From: Streptomyces katrae | Lineage (GTDB): Bacteria; Actinomycetota; Actinomycetes; Streptomycetales; Streptomycetaceae | Direction of reading: 5' to 3' | Assembly (NCBI RefSeq): GCF_000717655.1 | Contig: NZ_JNZY01000012.1 | Span: 1 to 64,000 of the forward strand | DNA: 64,000 nucleotides | In this document: one piece after another, positions 1 to 8,950 of the stretch | How positions within the stretch are numbered: the first letter of the stretch is position 1 | How the letters are laid out: each line of letters begins with the position of its first letter | Notes under the pieces: generated by a model | Seen by the model: only the letters and a program-made list of their open reading frames with translations | What the model was told of the DNA's origin: nothing | Database searches by the model: none | Made by a program: the position numbers and the translations under genes

Positions 1-86
1 CCCTCCCACCGCCGAGTGCGGAACCCGCCACCCCCGCCCGCGCCCGAATGCGGGACACGCCCCGCGGGGTTCGGCAGACTGCCCGC

Positions 87-1256
87 ATGGGCCTTCTCTG
101 CGCCGCCTGCGCGTCCCTCGTCGTCTGGATCTGGCTCACGTTCGCCCAGGGCATGTTCTGGCGGACCGACGTGCGGCTACCGCCGCGCAGCGCTCCCGCC
201 CGCTGGCCCTCCGTCGCCATCGTCGTCCCGGCCCGGGACGAGGCCGGGGTGCTGCCCTGCAGCCTGCCCTCGCTCCTCGCCCAGGACTATCCCGGCGAAG
301 CCGAGGTCATCCTGGTCGACGACGGCAGTACCGACGGCACCGGCGCCCTCGCCCTGCGGCTGGCCCGGGAGCAGCCCGGGCTGCCCCTCACCGTCGTCTC
401 CCCCGGCGAGCCGGAACCCGGCTGGACCGGGAAGCTGTGGGCGCTGCGGCACGGCATCGCGCTCGCCCGGACCTCCCGTGCCACCGAGCCCGAGTACCTG
501 CTCCTCACCGACGCCGACATCGCGCACGAGCCCGACAGCCTGCGCGAGCTGGTCGCGGCCGCGACGACCGCCGGGCTCGACCTCGTCTCGCTGATGGCCC
601 GCCTGCGTGTCGTCAGCCTCTGGGAGCGGCTCGTCGTACCGGCTTTCGTGTACTTCTTCGCCCAGCTCTACCCCTTCCGCCGGATCAACCGCCCGGCCGG
701 CCGGACCGCCGCCGCGGCCGGCGGCTGCGTCCTGCTGCGCACCGAGGCCGCCGTACGGGCGGGCGTGCCGGAGTCGATCCGGCAGGCCGTCATCGACGAC
801 GTCTCCCTCGCCCGTGCCGTGCGGCGCTCGGGCGGCCGGATCTGGCTGGGGCTCGCGGAGCGGGTGGACAGCGTGCGCCCGTACCCGGCGCTCGCGGACC
901 TGTGGCGGATGATCTCGCGCAGTGCGTACGCACAACTGCGCCACCGTCCGCTGCTGCTGGCCGGGACGGTGGCGGGGCTCGTGCTCGTCTATCTCGTCCC
1001 CCCGGTCGCCTTCCTCGCAGGTCTGGCGACCGGGCGGGTCGCCACCGCCTGGGCCGGTGCTCTCGCCTGGCTGCTGATGGCCGGTACCTATCTGCCGATG
1101 CTGCGCTACTACCGCCAGCCGGCCGTGCTGGCTCCACTGCTTCCGCTCACGGCGCTCCTGTACCTCCTGATGACCGTCGACTCGGCCGTCCAGCACTACC
1201 GGGGCCGGGGCGCGGCCTGGAAGGGCCGCACCTATGCCCGTCCGAGTGATGCCTGA
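87..1256 (+). CDS. hpnB: Family 2 glycosyltransferase, HpnB-like
   Basis: A 389-residue membrane glycosyltransferase of the GT-A fold. A hydrophobic N-terminal segment is followed by a GT2 domain with VDDGSTD (about residues 77-83), GWTGK (113-117) and the metal-binding DAD in LLTDADIAHEPDS (143-145). Three hydrophobic segments close the C-terminus, giving about four membrane passes. This order matches hopene-associated glycosyltransferase HpnB, thought to act on hopanoid or related isoprenoid lipids at the membrane. No hopanoid genes flank it, so the substrate is inferred from family only. The ATG at 87 places the first membrane segment right at the N-terminus; an in-frame ATG at 48 would add 13 unlikely residues. 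Confidence 0.8.
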   Translation: MGLLCAACASLVVWIWLTFAQGMFWRTDVRLPPRSAPARWPSVAIVVPARDEAGVLPCSLPSLLAQDYPGEAEVILVDDGSTDGTGALALRLAREQPGLPLTVVSPGEPEPGWTGKLWALRHGIALARTSRATEPEYLLLTDADIAHEPDSLRELVAAATTAGLDLVSLMARLRVVSLWERLVVPAFVYFFAQLYPFRRINRPAGRTAAAAGGCVLLRTEAAVRAGVPESIRQAVIDDVSLARAVRRSGGRIWLGLAERVDSVRPYPALADLWRMISRSAYAQLRHRPLLLAGTVAGLVLVYLVPPVAFLAGLATGRVATAWAGALAWLLMAGTYLPMLRYYRQPAVLAPLLPLTALLYLLMTVDSAVQHYRGRGAAWKGRTYARPSDA

Positions 1257-1419
1257 AACGGCGAACCGCCCTCCGTGTCGATGTCATCCCAGGTCACCGA
1301 ATTGTGACGCTGCGTCAGCAGCAAGTCGGTGCAACACCCAACCGGTGAGTACGAGTAGGAGCAACCCGGGGCGCAAGTGGCGAAAACGTGCACATGAACG
1401 AGAAGTGAGGGGTGTGGCT

Positions 1420-1443
1420 CTGACCTGCGAATATGCAGGTCAG
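1420..1443. promoter_or_regulatory. Perfect 9-bp inverted repeat upstream of the 1504 gene
   Basis: CTGACCTGC and GCAGGTCAG are perfect inverted arms separated by GAATAT. The site lies 60 bp before the ATG at 1504, in the 247-bp gap after the glycosyltransferase gene. Compact arms, a 6-bp AT-rich centre and the promoter-proximal position suggest a dimeric regulator site. A TAACTT-like -10 lies near 1490. The regulator is unknown. Confidence 0.4.
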
Positions 1444-1503
1444 GGCGGTGTTCGTCACACCTCGCTATGGACCCGGTGAAGTCGTGGGCTTAACTTAGGT
1501 CCC

Positions 1504-2016
1504 ATGACCTCCCCCCGCTCCACTTATGGCGGCGGTTACTACTCCGCGCCCTCCTTCCCGGACACCCCCATCTACGACTCCCTCGTCGCCGAACGCGGCA
1601 CCCCGCAGATCGCCCCGATCCGCGTTCCGGCCGCGTACGACTCCCCGAGCGCCGGCTATTCGAGCGGTGGGTACCTCCCGGCCCTCGCCTCGTCCTTGCC
1701 CGCGCTGCCCCCGGCCATGCCCCAGCAGCAGCAAGCCCCTGCGTACGGGTACCCGTACCAGCAGCAGGCGCCCGCGCCGATGCCGCTGCAGAACGCGCCC
1801 GCCCCGTACATCCCGCAGCAGCAGCCCGTCGTGGCCCGCGCGGGGTACATGCAGCAGGCGCAGCCGCAGCAGCCGCGACCGGTGGCCACGGGCACCGGGT
1901 ACGAGGCGATGCGTCCGGCCGCACCGCGCCCGATGCAGGTTCCGGTTCCGGCTCCGGTTCCGGCCGCCTCGTACGAGGACCCGTACGGCCGCCCGTACCA
2001 GGGGCGTGGCTACTGA
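1504..2016 (+). CDS. Gln/Pro/Tyr-rich low-complexity protein (DUF6643-like)
   Basis: A 170-residue protein with no recognisable enzymatic motif. It opens with a YGGGYYSAPSFPDTPIYDSLVAERG block that looks conserved, then becomes a disordered tail rich in Pro, Gln, Ala and Tyr with PQQQ and YIPQQQP runs. There is no signal peptide or membrane segment. From memory the N-terminal block resembles streptomycete DUF6643 proteins of unknown function. It stands alone between a glycosyltransferase gene and a MOSC gene, with its own promoter-size gap and an inverted repeat upstream. Codon use matches its neighbours, so it is probably a real native gene. Confidence 0.7.
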   Translation: MTSPRSTYGGGYYSAPSFPDTPIYDSLVAERGTPQIAPIRVPAAYDSPSAGYSSGGYLPALASSLPALPPAMPQQQQAPAYGYPYQQQAPAPMPLQNAPAPYIPQQQPVVARAGYMQQAQPQQPRPVATGTGYEAMRPAAPRPMQVPVPAPVPAASYEDPYGRPYQGRGY

Positions 2017-2071
2017 CGGGCCCGCCGACGCTCGTCGGGGCGCGCGTGGGAGCTCCTGGCAGGATGCTCCC

Positions 2072-2896
2072 ATGGCGAATTTGTATGTCCAGGCGCTCCA
2101 CGTCCATCCCGTCAAGTCGGTAGCGGGGACAGCTCCCGACGAGGTGGTCGTGGAGCCCTGGGGTCTGTCCGGGGACCGGCGGTGGGCACTCGTCGACACC
2201 GAGGGCACGGTCATCACCCAACGCCAGCAGCCCCGGCTGGCGTTGGCCGCGGCGCGTCCGCTGGGGGGCGGCGCCGTCGCGCTCTCGGCACCGGGCATGG
2301 CCGAGCTGGTCGTGGAGGTGCCGCAGCCGGGTCCGCTGGAGCCGGTGGTCCTGTTCGGCAAGAAGGTCGAGACCGTGCTCGCCGCGAGCGCCGCGGCCGA
2401 CTGGTTCAGCGCCTACCTGGGGGTGCCGGCGCGGCTGGTGCACCTGGACGATCCTGCCGTCCGGCGGCCCGTTGACCCGGAGTACGCGCTACCGGGCGAG
2501 ACGGTGAGCCTCGCCGACGGCTATCCGGTGCTGCTCGTGACCCTCGCGTCGCTGGACGCGCTCAACGCGCTGATCGCGCAGGGGGACCATCCCGAGGAGG
2601 GTCCGCTGCCGATGAACCGTTTCCGCCCGAGTGTGGTGGTCGCCGGCGCCGAGGCGTGGGCGGAGGACGGCTGGCGGCGCATCGCGATCGGCGACGCCGT
2701 CTTCCGCGGGGCCCGGGAGTGCGGGCGGTGCATCGTCACGACCACCGACCAGGCGACGGCCGAGCGCGGCAAGGAGCCGCTCAAGACCTTGGGCCGGCAC
2801 CGGCGGATCGGCAAGTCGCTGGCGTTCGGGCGGCAGCTGGTTCCGGTGCGGGTGGGCACGGTGCGGGTCGGCGACGAGGTCCGCGTCCTGGAGTGA
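2072..2896 (+). CDS. MOSC domain protein with MOSC_N barrel
   Basis: A 274-residue protein of the YcbX/mARC type. The MOSC N-terminal beta-barrel spans about residues 1-115 (starting LYVQALHVHPVKS) and the MOSC domain about 130-270. The conserved cysteine region GARECGRCIVTTTDQATA is present; in this family a cysteine ligates the molybdenum cofactor. Related proteins reduce N-hydroxylated compounds with an electron-transfer partner, but neither partner nor substrate is visible here. The ATG at 2072 is the first codon of the conserved barrel; the longer open frame upstream overlaps the preceding gene and is not coding. A hairpin follows the stop codon. Confidence 0.88.
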   Translation: MANLYVQALHVHPVKSVAGTAPDEVVVEPWGLSGDRRWALVDTEGTVITQRQQPRLALAAARPLGGGAVALSAPGMAELVVEVPQPGPLEPVVLFGKKVETVLAASAAADWFSAYLGVPARLVHLDDPAVRRPVDPEYALPGETVSLADGYPVLLVTLASLDALNALIAQGDHPEEGPLPMNRFRPSVVVAGAEAWAEDGWRRIAIGDAVFRGARECGRCIVTTTDQATAERGKEPLKTLGRHRRIGKSLAFGRQLVPVRVGTVRVGDEVRVLE

Positions 2897-2906
2897 GCGT
2901 GCGGCG

Positions 2907-2934
2907 GCCCCTCGGAATGACACCTTCGAGGGGC
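2907..2934 (+). terminator. Stem-loop after the MOSC gene
   Basis: GCCCCTCG and CGAGGGGC form a perfect 8-bp stem around a 12-base loop, 10 bp past the MOSC stop codon. There is no T-run, which is usual for streptomycete terminators. Confidence 0.55.
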
Positions 2935-3143
2935 TCTGGGGGAACGCTGGAACCAAGCACCGTGGGCGGGCCGTTGGTGCATTCGACAGGTGTGGCAGGA
3001 AGGTACGGAAGATCGGCTTCGGCTTCCGTGACTTCGTGCACCGGATCGGGTGACACGACTGCCGCGCGTCCCGGAATGCGCGTTGCCGGGGCATGCGGGA
3101 GGCTTGGACCGCAGGCAGACGGAGGCAAAGGGGGTGCCGGACC

Positions 3144-3761
3144 GTGTGGACAGCCATGGGTGTGTGGCGTTGGCGGCGCAATCCGTTGCGCCGGCCGACG
3201 GATCTCTTCGAGGCGTGGCTGGCGTTCGCCGCGCTGGTGTGCGTCCTGCTGGTGGCTCCGGCCGTCGGCACGGTCGCGGGCCTGGAGGTGGACGGCACGC
3301 TGCAGCGGGCCGCGCGTGAACAGCGGCAGGAGCGGTACCTCGTCCCGGCGGTGGTGGTCCGGCCGGCCGCCGAGCCGGCATCGGGTGCAGGGGCGAGCGC
3401 CGATGCGTCGACGCAGCGGCAGTCCCCCCAGCGCACGCAGATCGTGGCGTCGTGGACGGCGCCCGACGGCAGCAGCCACCAGGGCACGGTGCCGGCCGCG
3501 GAGGAACCGCCGCGGGCCGGGGACCGGTTCCGGATATGGACCGATACGCAGGGCCGGCTCGTGGGGCGTCCCCTCGACGCGTCCTCGGCGAGTGCCCACG
3601 CTGCGGTGGTGGGCCTGGCGGCGGCCGTCGGCGCGGCCGCGCTGGTGGAGACGGTCCGGCGGCTCGTCGTACGAAGGCTCATGCATCGGCGGTACGTACG
3701 CCTGGACCGTGCCTGGGCGGCGGCGGGACCGGACTGGGGCCGGGCGGGCGCGGGCAGCTGA
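3144..3761 (+). CDS. Rv1733c-like membrane protein
   Basis: A 205-residue membrane protein. A short basic N-terminus (WRWRRNPLRRPTD) leads to a first membrane segment at about residues 25-48. An extracytoplasmic region of about 100 residues follows, containing WTAPDGSSHQGTV and GDRFRIWTD motifs, then a second membrane segment near 155-180 and a basic tail. This layout is that of the actinobacterial Rv1733c family, whose function is not established. The GTG at 3144 is chosen because an AAAGGGGG ribosome site sits about 9 bp ahead; an ATG at 3156 is the alternative. The gene stands alone, with the beta-helix/AAA gene 130 bp downstream. Confidence 0.75.
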   Translation: MWTAMGVWRWRRNPLRRPTDLFEAWLAFAALVCVLLVAPAVGTVAGLEVDGTLQRAAREQRQERYLVPAVVVRPAAEPASGAGASADASTQRQSPQRTQIVASWTAPDGSSHQGTVPAAEEPPRAGDRFRIWTDTQGRLVGRPLDASSASAHAAVVGLAAAVGAAALVETVRRLVVRRLMHRRYVRLDRAWAAAGPDWGRAGAGS

Positions 3762-3893
3762 CCTGGCATCTCACCGGCTCCGCGCGCGCTACGGTGGAGC
3801 GGCCGGGGTCGGTCGTCGCCACGACGGTGGGCGGCGGTGGTGGTTTCGGTCGCTTCGACAGCGCGAGTACGAGGGCGGGGGAACGACAGCACC

Positions 3894-6335
3894 ATGGCAC
3901 AGGGCACGGTCCAGGTGACGCACGGCGGGTCTTCGCGGTGGCGGCGCCGCTCCGGTGAGTATCCGACGCTGGCCGCCGCGCTCGCCGTCGCGGGCGACGG
4001 GGACGTGCTGTCCATCGCTCCCGGCACCTACCGGGAGAACCTGGTGCTCCACCATGCCGTCACCCTGCGCGGGCCGGAGGGCTCGGTGGGTTCGGTACGG
4101 ATCGCCCCGCTCGACGGGGTCGCGCTGACGGTGCGCGCCTCGGCCGTCGTCCAGGACCTGCACCTGGAAGGGCAGGACCGGGCGGCGCCCGCGCTGCTCG
4201 TCGAGGAGGGCTCCCCCGAGCTCACCGATCTGCGGGTGAGCACCCGGTCGGCGGCCGGCATCGAGGTGCGCGGCGGGGCCCGCCCCCTGGTGCGGCGGTG
4301 CACGGTGGAGAACCCGACGGGCGTCGGGATCGCCGTGCTGGACGGTGGCGGCGGGGTGTTCGAGGAGTGCGAGGTGGTGGCCTCCGGGCAGGCCGGGGTC
4401 TCCGTCCGCGGCGGCGGGCATCCGCGTCTGGAGCGCTGCCGGATCCACCATGCGTCGGGCGCGGGCATCGCGGTCACCGGCGAGGGTTCGGGGCTGGAGG
4501 CGCTGGGCTGCGAGGTGTACGAGATCAAGGGCACCGGTGTGCAGATCGCCGCGCGTGCGGTGGCCCGGCTCACCGACTGCGCGGTGCACCGCACCGCGAC
4601 GGACGGGGTCACCCTCGACACGGACGCGGTGCTCACCCTCGCCGGCTGCGACATCCACGACATCCCGGAGAACGCGGTGGACCTGCGCTCCCGTTCGGTG
4701 CTCACGCTCAGCCGCACCACCGTCCGCCGGTTCGGCCGCAACGGTCTGTCGGTATGGGATCCGGGTACCCGGGTGGACGCCGAGTCCTGCGAGATCCATG
4801 ACAGCACGGGCGACTACCCGGCGGTGTGGATCAGCGACGGGGCCACCGCCTCGCTGAACTCCTGCCGCGTGCACGACGTGCCGGACGCGGTGTTCGTGCT
4901 GGACCGGGGCTCGCGCGCCGACGTCGTGGACAGCGACCTGTCCCAGGTGCGCAACACGGCCGTCTCGGTGAGCGACGGGGCGACCGCACAGGTCGACGAC
5001 TGCCGGATCCGGGAGGCTGCGACCGGGGCCTGGTTCCGCGACCACGGCAGCGGCGGCACCCTCGCCAACTGCACCATCGACGCGGTCCAGACAGGGGTGA
5101 TCGTCACCAAGGGCGCCGACCCCGCGCTGGAGCGGTGCACGGTGAGCTCCCCGTCCGAGGCGGGGTTCTACGTGTCGGCGGGCGGCCGCGGAAGCTTCCA
5201 CTCCTGCCGGGTGACGGGCAGCTCCGGCTTCGGCTTCCACGTCATCGACGGCTGCCGCACCACGCTGACCCGCTGCCACACCGAGCGCTGCGCGCGCAGC
5301 GGCTACGAGTTCTCGGAGGACGGCCCCCTCGCCGAGGAGTGCACGAGCGACGAGTCCGGGTCGCGGCTCGCGGCCCAGTCGGCCGCGGCCGGGGCCCTCA
5401 CCGGTGAGCGCGCGGGCATCCGTACGGTCGGCGCGGTCCAGGGCCCTGCGGCGCAGGCGGCGCAGGTGCCCGCTCCGCGCCCGGTGGAGGACGCGGACCG
5501 GGGGTCGTCGGCGGCGCGCGGCTCCGGCGAGGTGCTGGGCCAGCTCGATGCACTGGTGGGCCTGGAGAGCGTCAAGCGCGAGGTGCGGGCGCTCACCGAC
5601 ATGATCGAGGTGGGCCGGCGACGGCAGCAGGCGGGCCTCAAGGCCGCCTCGGTGCGCCGCCATCTGGTGTTCACCGGCTCCCCCGGCACCGGCAAGACGA
5701 CGGTGGCCCGGCTCTACGGCGAGATCCTCGCCTCCCTCGGGGTGCTGGAGCGCGGCCACCTGGTCGAGGTGTCCCGCGTGGACCTGGTCGGCGAGCACAT
5801 CGGCTCCACGGCGATCCGTACGCAGGAGGCCTTCGAGCGGGCGCGCGGCGGGGTGCTGTTCATCGACGAGGCGTACGCGCTGGCACCGGAGGACTCGGGC
5901 CGGGACTTCGGGCGCGAGGCGATCGACACCCTCGTGAAGCTGATGGAGGACCATCGGGACGCGGTCGTGGTGATCGTCGCCGGGTACACGGCGGAGATGG
6001 ACCGGTTCCTGACCGTCAATCCGGGTGTGACCTCGCGGTTCTCCCGGACCATCACCTTCGGCGACTACGGTCCGCAGGAGCTGCTGCGGATCGTGGAGCA
6101 GCAGGCGGAGGAGCACGAGTACCGGCTCGGCGAGGGCACGGCCGAGGCACTGCTGACGTACTTCACGGAGCTTCCGAAGGGCCCGGCGTTCGGCAACGGC
6201 CGCACGGCCCGCCAGACCTTCGAGTCGATGGTCGAGCGGCATGCGGGCCGGGTGGCGCAGCTGTCGGATCCGGGCACGGACGAGCTCACCCTGCTGTTCC
6301 CGGCGGATCTTCCGGCTCTGCCGGCTCCTTGCTGA
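3894..6335 (+). CDS. Right-handed beta-helix repeat protein fused to a CbxX/EccA-type AAA+ ATPase
   Basis: An 813-residue two-part protein. Residues about 15-490 are a right-handed parallel beta-helix built from repeated 22-24-residue coils (GxxxxxCxVxxxGxxG patterns, many CRIH or CEIHD steps), like pectate-lyase and NosD folds. Residues about 540-800 are an AAA+ module of the CbxX/CfxQ family, also found in type VII secretion EccA. It shows Walker A GSPGTGKT (about 595-602), Walker B VLFIDEAYAL (about 652-661) and a C-terminal helical lid. A motor or chaperone acting on a partner held by the helix is a reasonable inference. No type VII secretion genes are nearby. The ATG at 3894 follows a GGGGGA ribosome site. 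The 3' end overlaps the convergent gene by 50 bp. Confidence 0.88.
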   Translation: MAQGTVQVTHGGSSRWRRRSGEYPTLAAALAVAGDGDVLSIAPGTYRENLVLHHAVTLRGPEGSVGSVRIAPLDGVALTVRASAVVQDLHLEGQDRAAPALLVEEGSPELTDLRVSTRSAAGIEVRGGARPLVRRCTVENPTGVGIAVLDGGGGVFEECEVVASGQAGVSVRGGGHPRLERCRIHHASGAGIAVTGEGSGLEALGCEVYEIKGTGVQIAARAVARLTDCAVHRTATDGVTLDTDAVLTLAGCDIHDIPENAVDLRSRSVLTLSRTTVRRFGRNGLSVWDPGTRVDAESCEIHDSTGDYPAVWISDGATASLNSCRVHDVPDAVFVLDRGSRADVVDSDLSQVRNTAVSVSDGATAQVDDCRIREAATGAWFRDHGSGGTLANCTIDAVQTGVIVTKGADPALERCTVSSPSEAGFYVSAGGRGSFHSCRVTGSSGFGFHVIDGCRTTLTRCHTERCARSGYEFSEDGPLAEECTSDESGSRLAAQSAAAGALTGERAGIRTVGAVQGPAAQAAQVPAPRPVEDADRGSSAARGSGEVLGQLDALVGLESVKREVRALTDMIEVGRRRQQAGLKAASVRRHLVFTGSPGTGKTTVARLYGEILASLGVLERGHLVEVSRVDLVGEHIGSTAIRTQEAFERARGGVLFIDEAYALAPEDSGRDFGREAIDTLVKLMEDHRDAVVVIVAGYTAEMDRFLTVNPGVTSRFSRTITFGDYGPQELLRIVEQQAEEHEYRLGEGTAEALLTYFTELPKGPAFGNGRTARQTFESMVERHAGRVAQLSDPGTDELTLLFPADLPALPAPC

Positions 6336-8757
6336 CCCTGGGGGCCGGCACGGCGGGTGTGTCGCCGCTCGGGGCCGGCCCCGCCGATCGGGCGCGGCGG
6401 GCGGGTCCCGCCAAACGGGCGAGGAGGGCGTCGCGTTCGGCGGCGAAGGCGGGGTCGGCCTGGTAGTCGAAGTGGCCGAGGATCGGCGCGGGCAGCGGGT
6501 GGCGGGCGCTGCGCCCGTAGGCGAGCGGGTCGGCGAGCGGCCCGCGGTCCACCGAGCCGGCCGGGGCGGCCGGGCTTCCCGGGTCCGCCGGGGCAGCCGG
6601 GCCCGTGGTGTCGCGGGCGGCTGCGAGGACGGGGCCGCCGATCGGGTCGGTGGCGCGCCAGAGGTTGCGCCAGCAGTCGACGTCGCCGTGCAGCGCGCGG
6701 AGCGGGCCGGGGCCGAAGTACGCCGGGAACCAGCGTCCGTAGAGCCGTCGCAGCGGGGAGCCGTACGTGAGGAGGGCGACCCGGCGGCGGACCTGCGGCG
6801 GCAGCTGCCAGACGGCGGCCGCCGCGAGGACGCTCCCCTGGGAGTGACCGGAGATCACCAGGCGGCCGCCGGTGCGGCCGGTCCAGCCGGTCATCCGCCA
6901 GGTCAGGTCGGGGACGGCGCGCTCGGCGTAGCAGGGCGGCGCGAACGGGTGGGCGGCGCGCGGCCAGAAGGTGCCGACGTCCCACAGCACGCCGATGGTG
7001 CGGCGGGCGGCGGGGTCCCGGTAGGCGCGGCGGCCCCAGGTGACGAACAGGACGAAGCCGAGCCCTATGAGCCAGGACCCGGCGTCCTGTGCGGCGCGGG
7101 CGGCGGTCTCCAGCAGCGGGTGGGCGCCGCGGGCGGCCTCGCCCGGGACCCGGCCGCTGATCCAGGCTCCGGCGAGGGCGCCCGCGCCGAGCAGCAGGGT
7201 GATCCCGGATACGGCGGCGACGAACCAGGGCGCGGAATCGGTGAGCGCGGCGGCGGCCCGGGCCCCGGCGATCCGGCGGCTGCGGTCCTCGTCGGGCGGC
7301 TCCCCCGGGTACTCGGCGGCCACCCCGGCGGCGAGCCCGCGCCGAAGGCGGATCCCGCTCACCGCGAACCAGGCGGCGACCAGGGCCAGTACGAGGAGCA
7401 GCGGGGGCAGTACGGCGGCCTGCCAGGACAGCAGCACGGGCGGCGCGGGCAGCGGAGCCCCGCCCGGCCCGGGGGCCCCGGCTCCGTCCAGCCAGTCGGC
7501 GACCCGCTGGGCGACACCGCCGGACATGACCCCGCCGAGGGCGCAGCCGAGCATGGCGATGGCGGGGCCGCCGAGGCCGTACAGGGCGGTCGCCGGGTCG
7601 GGGGCCGACCGGTACAGGCGAGCGGCGACGACGGCGAGGAGCAGGACGCAGCAGCCCTGGCCGAGCATGAGCGTGCCGAAGGCGAAGTCGCCGGGGAGCC
7701 GCCCGGCGGAGGTCCACCGGGGGCGGGACCAGCCGGCGTACAGCAGCACGGCGGCGAGCAGCGCGAGGGCGGAGCCGGGCAGGAGGGTGACGGCGGCCCG
7801 GTCGAGGCGGTGGTCGGCGCGGGCCTCGGTGCGGCCGCGCCGGCAGACGACCCAGGCGACGGCGACGGCCCCGCCGGCGAGCAGCACCTCCAGGGCCCAG
7901 CCGAGGGCCTCGAGGGCGGGGGTGCCGGCGCGGCGGTCGTAGCGGGCGGTGGGCACGGCGACGGCGGCGGCGACGGTGAGCAGCCCGGCGGCGGTGTGCG
8001 CGGCGCGCAGCCGGGCCACGATGCGCCGCCCGTACCAGAAGCCGGGCCGGCCGAGCGCGGGCGAACTGCCCGCGGCGGCCGGGGGTACGGCCGTGCCCGC
8101 GGGCGGCGGCTGGGTCTCGTACGCGCTCCACGTGCGGTTCGACAGGAACCACAGCAGCCCGGTCAGCGCGGCCGGGACCAGCGCGCCGAGGACGAGCCGC
8201 CGCCCGGGCTGGCCCCACCAGCCGCCGGGTTCGAGGAACGCGGGCCAGGAACGGGAGCCGGTGCAGTGGGTGGAGCCCGCGCACTGCCAGGCCAGGAGGT
8301 CGAGCGAGACCTCGCAGGCGGCTGCGATCAGCAGCAGGGTGAGGCTGAGGGCGAGGACCCGTACGAGGACCCCGTACGTCCGCACCCCGCGCGGCGCCGG
8401 ACCGGTGGCGGGCGCGGCCGGCCGGGCCCAGTGGGCGAGGTTGACCACCATGAAGGGCAGGAGCAGCAGCCACAGGGCGCGGGCGCCGTTGCCGGAGGTG
8501 AGCCGGGACCAGCAGTAGGCCTCGACCACGGGCCGGCCGGCGTACCACTCGGGGTGGTCCTCGGCGTCGGCGTCCGCGGCGCGGCGGAACACTGCGGCGG
8601 TCGAGTCCCCGGTGATCCGGACGGTGCGCGGGTCGCCGAGCAGCTCGTCGGGGGGTGCGCCGTGGACTCCGTGCACACGGAGTTCGAGGGCCAGGGGATG
8701 CGGGGGTGTGAGGAGTTCGAGGGCCAGGGGATGCGGGGGCTTGGGGATGTCCGGCAC
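6286..8757 (-). CDS. Large integral membrane protein with an alpha/beta-hydrolase-like C-terminal domain
   Basis: An 823-residue protein. About ten hydrophobic segments span residues 80-560, with PPHPLALEL repeats before them. A C-terminal domain carries the nucleophile elbow GHSQGS (His638, Ser639) and later YGSP and HFDYQAD segments typical of lipase/esterase folds, so a membrane-anchored lipase-like hydrolase is likely; the substrate is unknown. The GTG at 8757 is chosen because conserved-looking sequence (DIPKPPHPLALEL) starts there; the reading frame remains open much further upstream through non-coding DNA. Two 11-residue copies near the N-terminus come from a 33-bp tandem duplication. 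The stop lies inside the 3' end of the convergent ATPase gene. Confidence 0.75.
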   Translation of the reverse strand: MPDIPKPPHPLALELLTPPHPLALELRVHGVHGAPPDELLGDPRTVRITGDSTAAVFRRAADADAEDHPEWYAGRPVVEAYCWSRLTSGNGARALWLLLLPFMVVNLAHWARPAAPATGPAPRGVRTYGVLVRVLALSLTLLLIAAACEVSLDLLAWQCAGSTHCTGSRSWPAFLEPGGWWGQPGRRLVLGALVPAALTGLLWFLSNRTWSAYETQPPPAGTAVPPAAAGSSPALGRPGFWYGRRIVARLRAAHTAAGLLTVAAAVAVPTARYDRRAGTPALEALGWALEVLLAGGAVAVAWVVCRRGRTEARADHRLDRAAVTLLPGSALALLAAVLLYAGWSRPRWTSAGRLPGDFAFGTLMLGQGCCVLLLAVVAARLYRSAPDPATALYGLGGPAIAMLGCALGGVMSGGVAQRVADWLDGAGAPGPGGAPLPAPPVLLSWQAAVLPPLLLVLALVAAWFAVSGIRLRRGLAAGVAAEYPGEPPDEDRSRRIAGARAAAALTDSAPWFVAAVSGITLLLGAGALAGAWISGRVPGEAARGAHPLLETAARAAQDAGSWLIGLGFVLFVTWGRRAYRDPAARRTIGVLWDVGTFWPRAAHPFAPPCYAERAVPDLTWRMTGWTGRTGGRLVISGHSQGSVLAAAAVWQLPPQVRRRVALLTYGSPLRRLYGRWFPAYFGPGPLRALHGDVDCWRNLWRATDPIGGPVLAAARDTTGPAAPADPGSPAAPAGSVDRGPLADPLAYGRSARHPLPAPILGHFDYQADPAFAAERDALLARLAGPARRARSAGPAPSGDTPAVPAPRVSKEPAEPEDPPGTAG
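8680..8739. repeat. 33-bp tandem duplication inside a coding N-terminus
   Basis: The segments 8680-8706 and 8713-8739 are identical for 27 bases (gagttcgagggccagg then ggatgcggggg) with a 33-bp period. In the membrane hydrolase they encode two consecutive PPHPLALEL blocks. The period is a multiple of three, so the frame is kept. Confidence 0.85.
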
Positions 8758-8950
8758 GGCGGCCTCCGCTAGCGGGGCGGGATCAGCGCAGCAACAGCAT
8801 CCCGCGTCACGGACCCCGTGCCTAGGCCCCCTCCGAGCGGTGCTCCTGCCGGAAGACCGGACCTTCAGCGGACATCTGACGGGGCGCCAGCTATGGTACG
8901 CGCACCAGATGCGCACGTACGTTCCGCTGCCCACCTCCAGGAGGCACCCC

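Noticed and set aside
87..1256. The HpnB-like gene as part of a hopanoid cluster
   Set aside because: No squalene-hopene cyclase, hpnC-E or other hopanoid genes are within view on either side.
3789..6242. An 817-codon open frame on the minus strand opposite the beta-helix/ATPase gene
   Set aside because: It is a GC-driven shadow: Arg/His/Pro/Gly-rich with no motifs, while the plus strand has a complete ATPase with Walker motifs.
6241..8772. An 843-codon plus-strand open frame opposite the membrane hydrolase
   Set aside because: Extreme Gly/Arg/Ala content and no recognisable domain; the minus strand has membrane helices and GHSQG.
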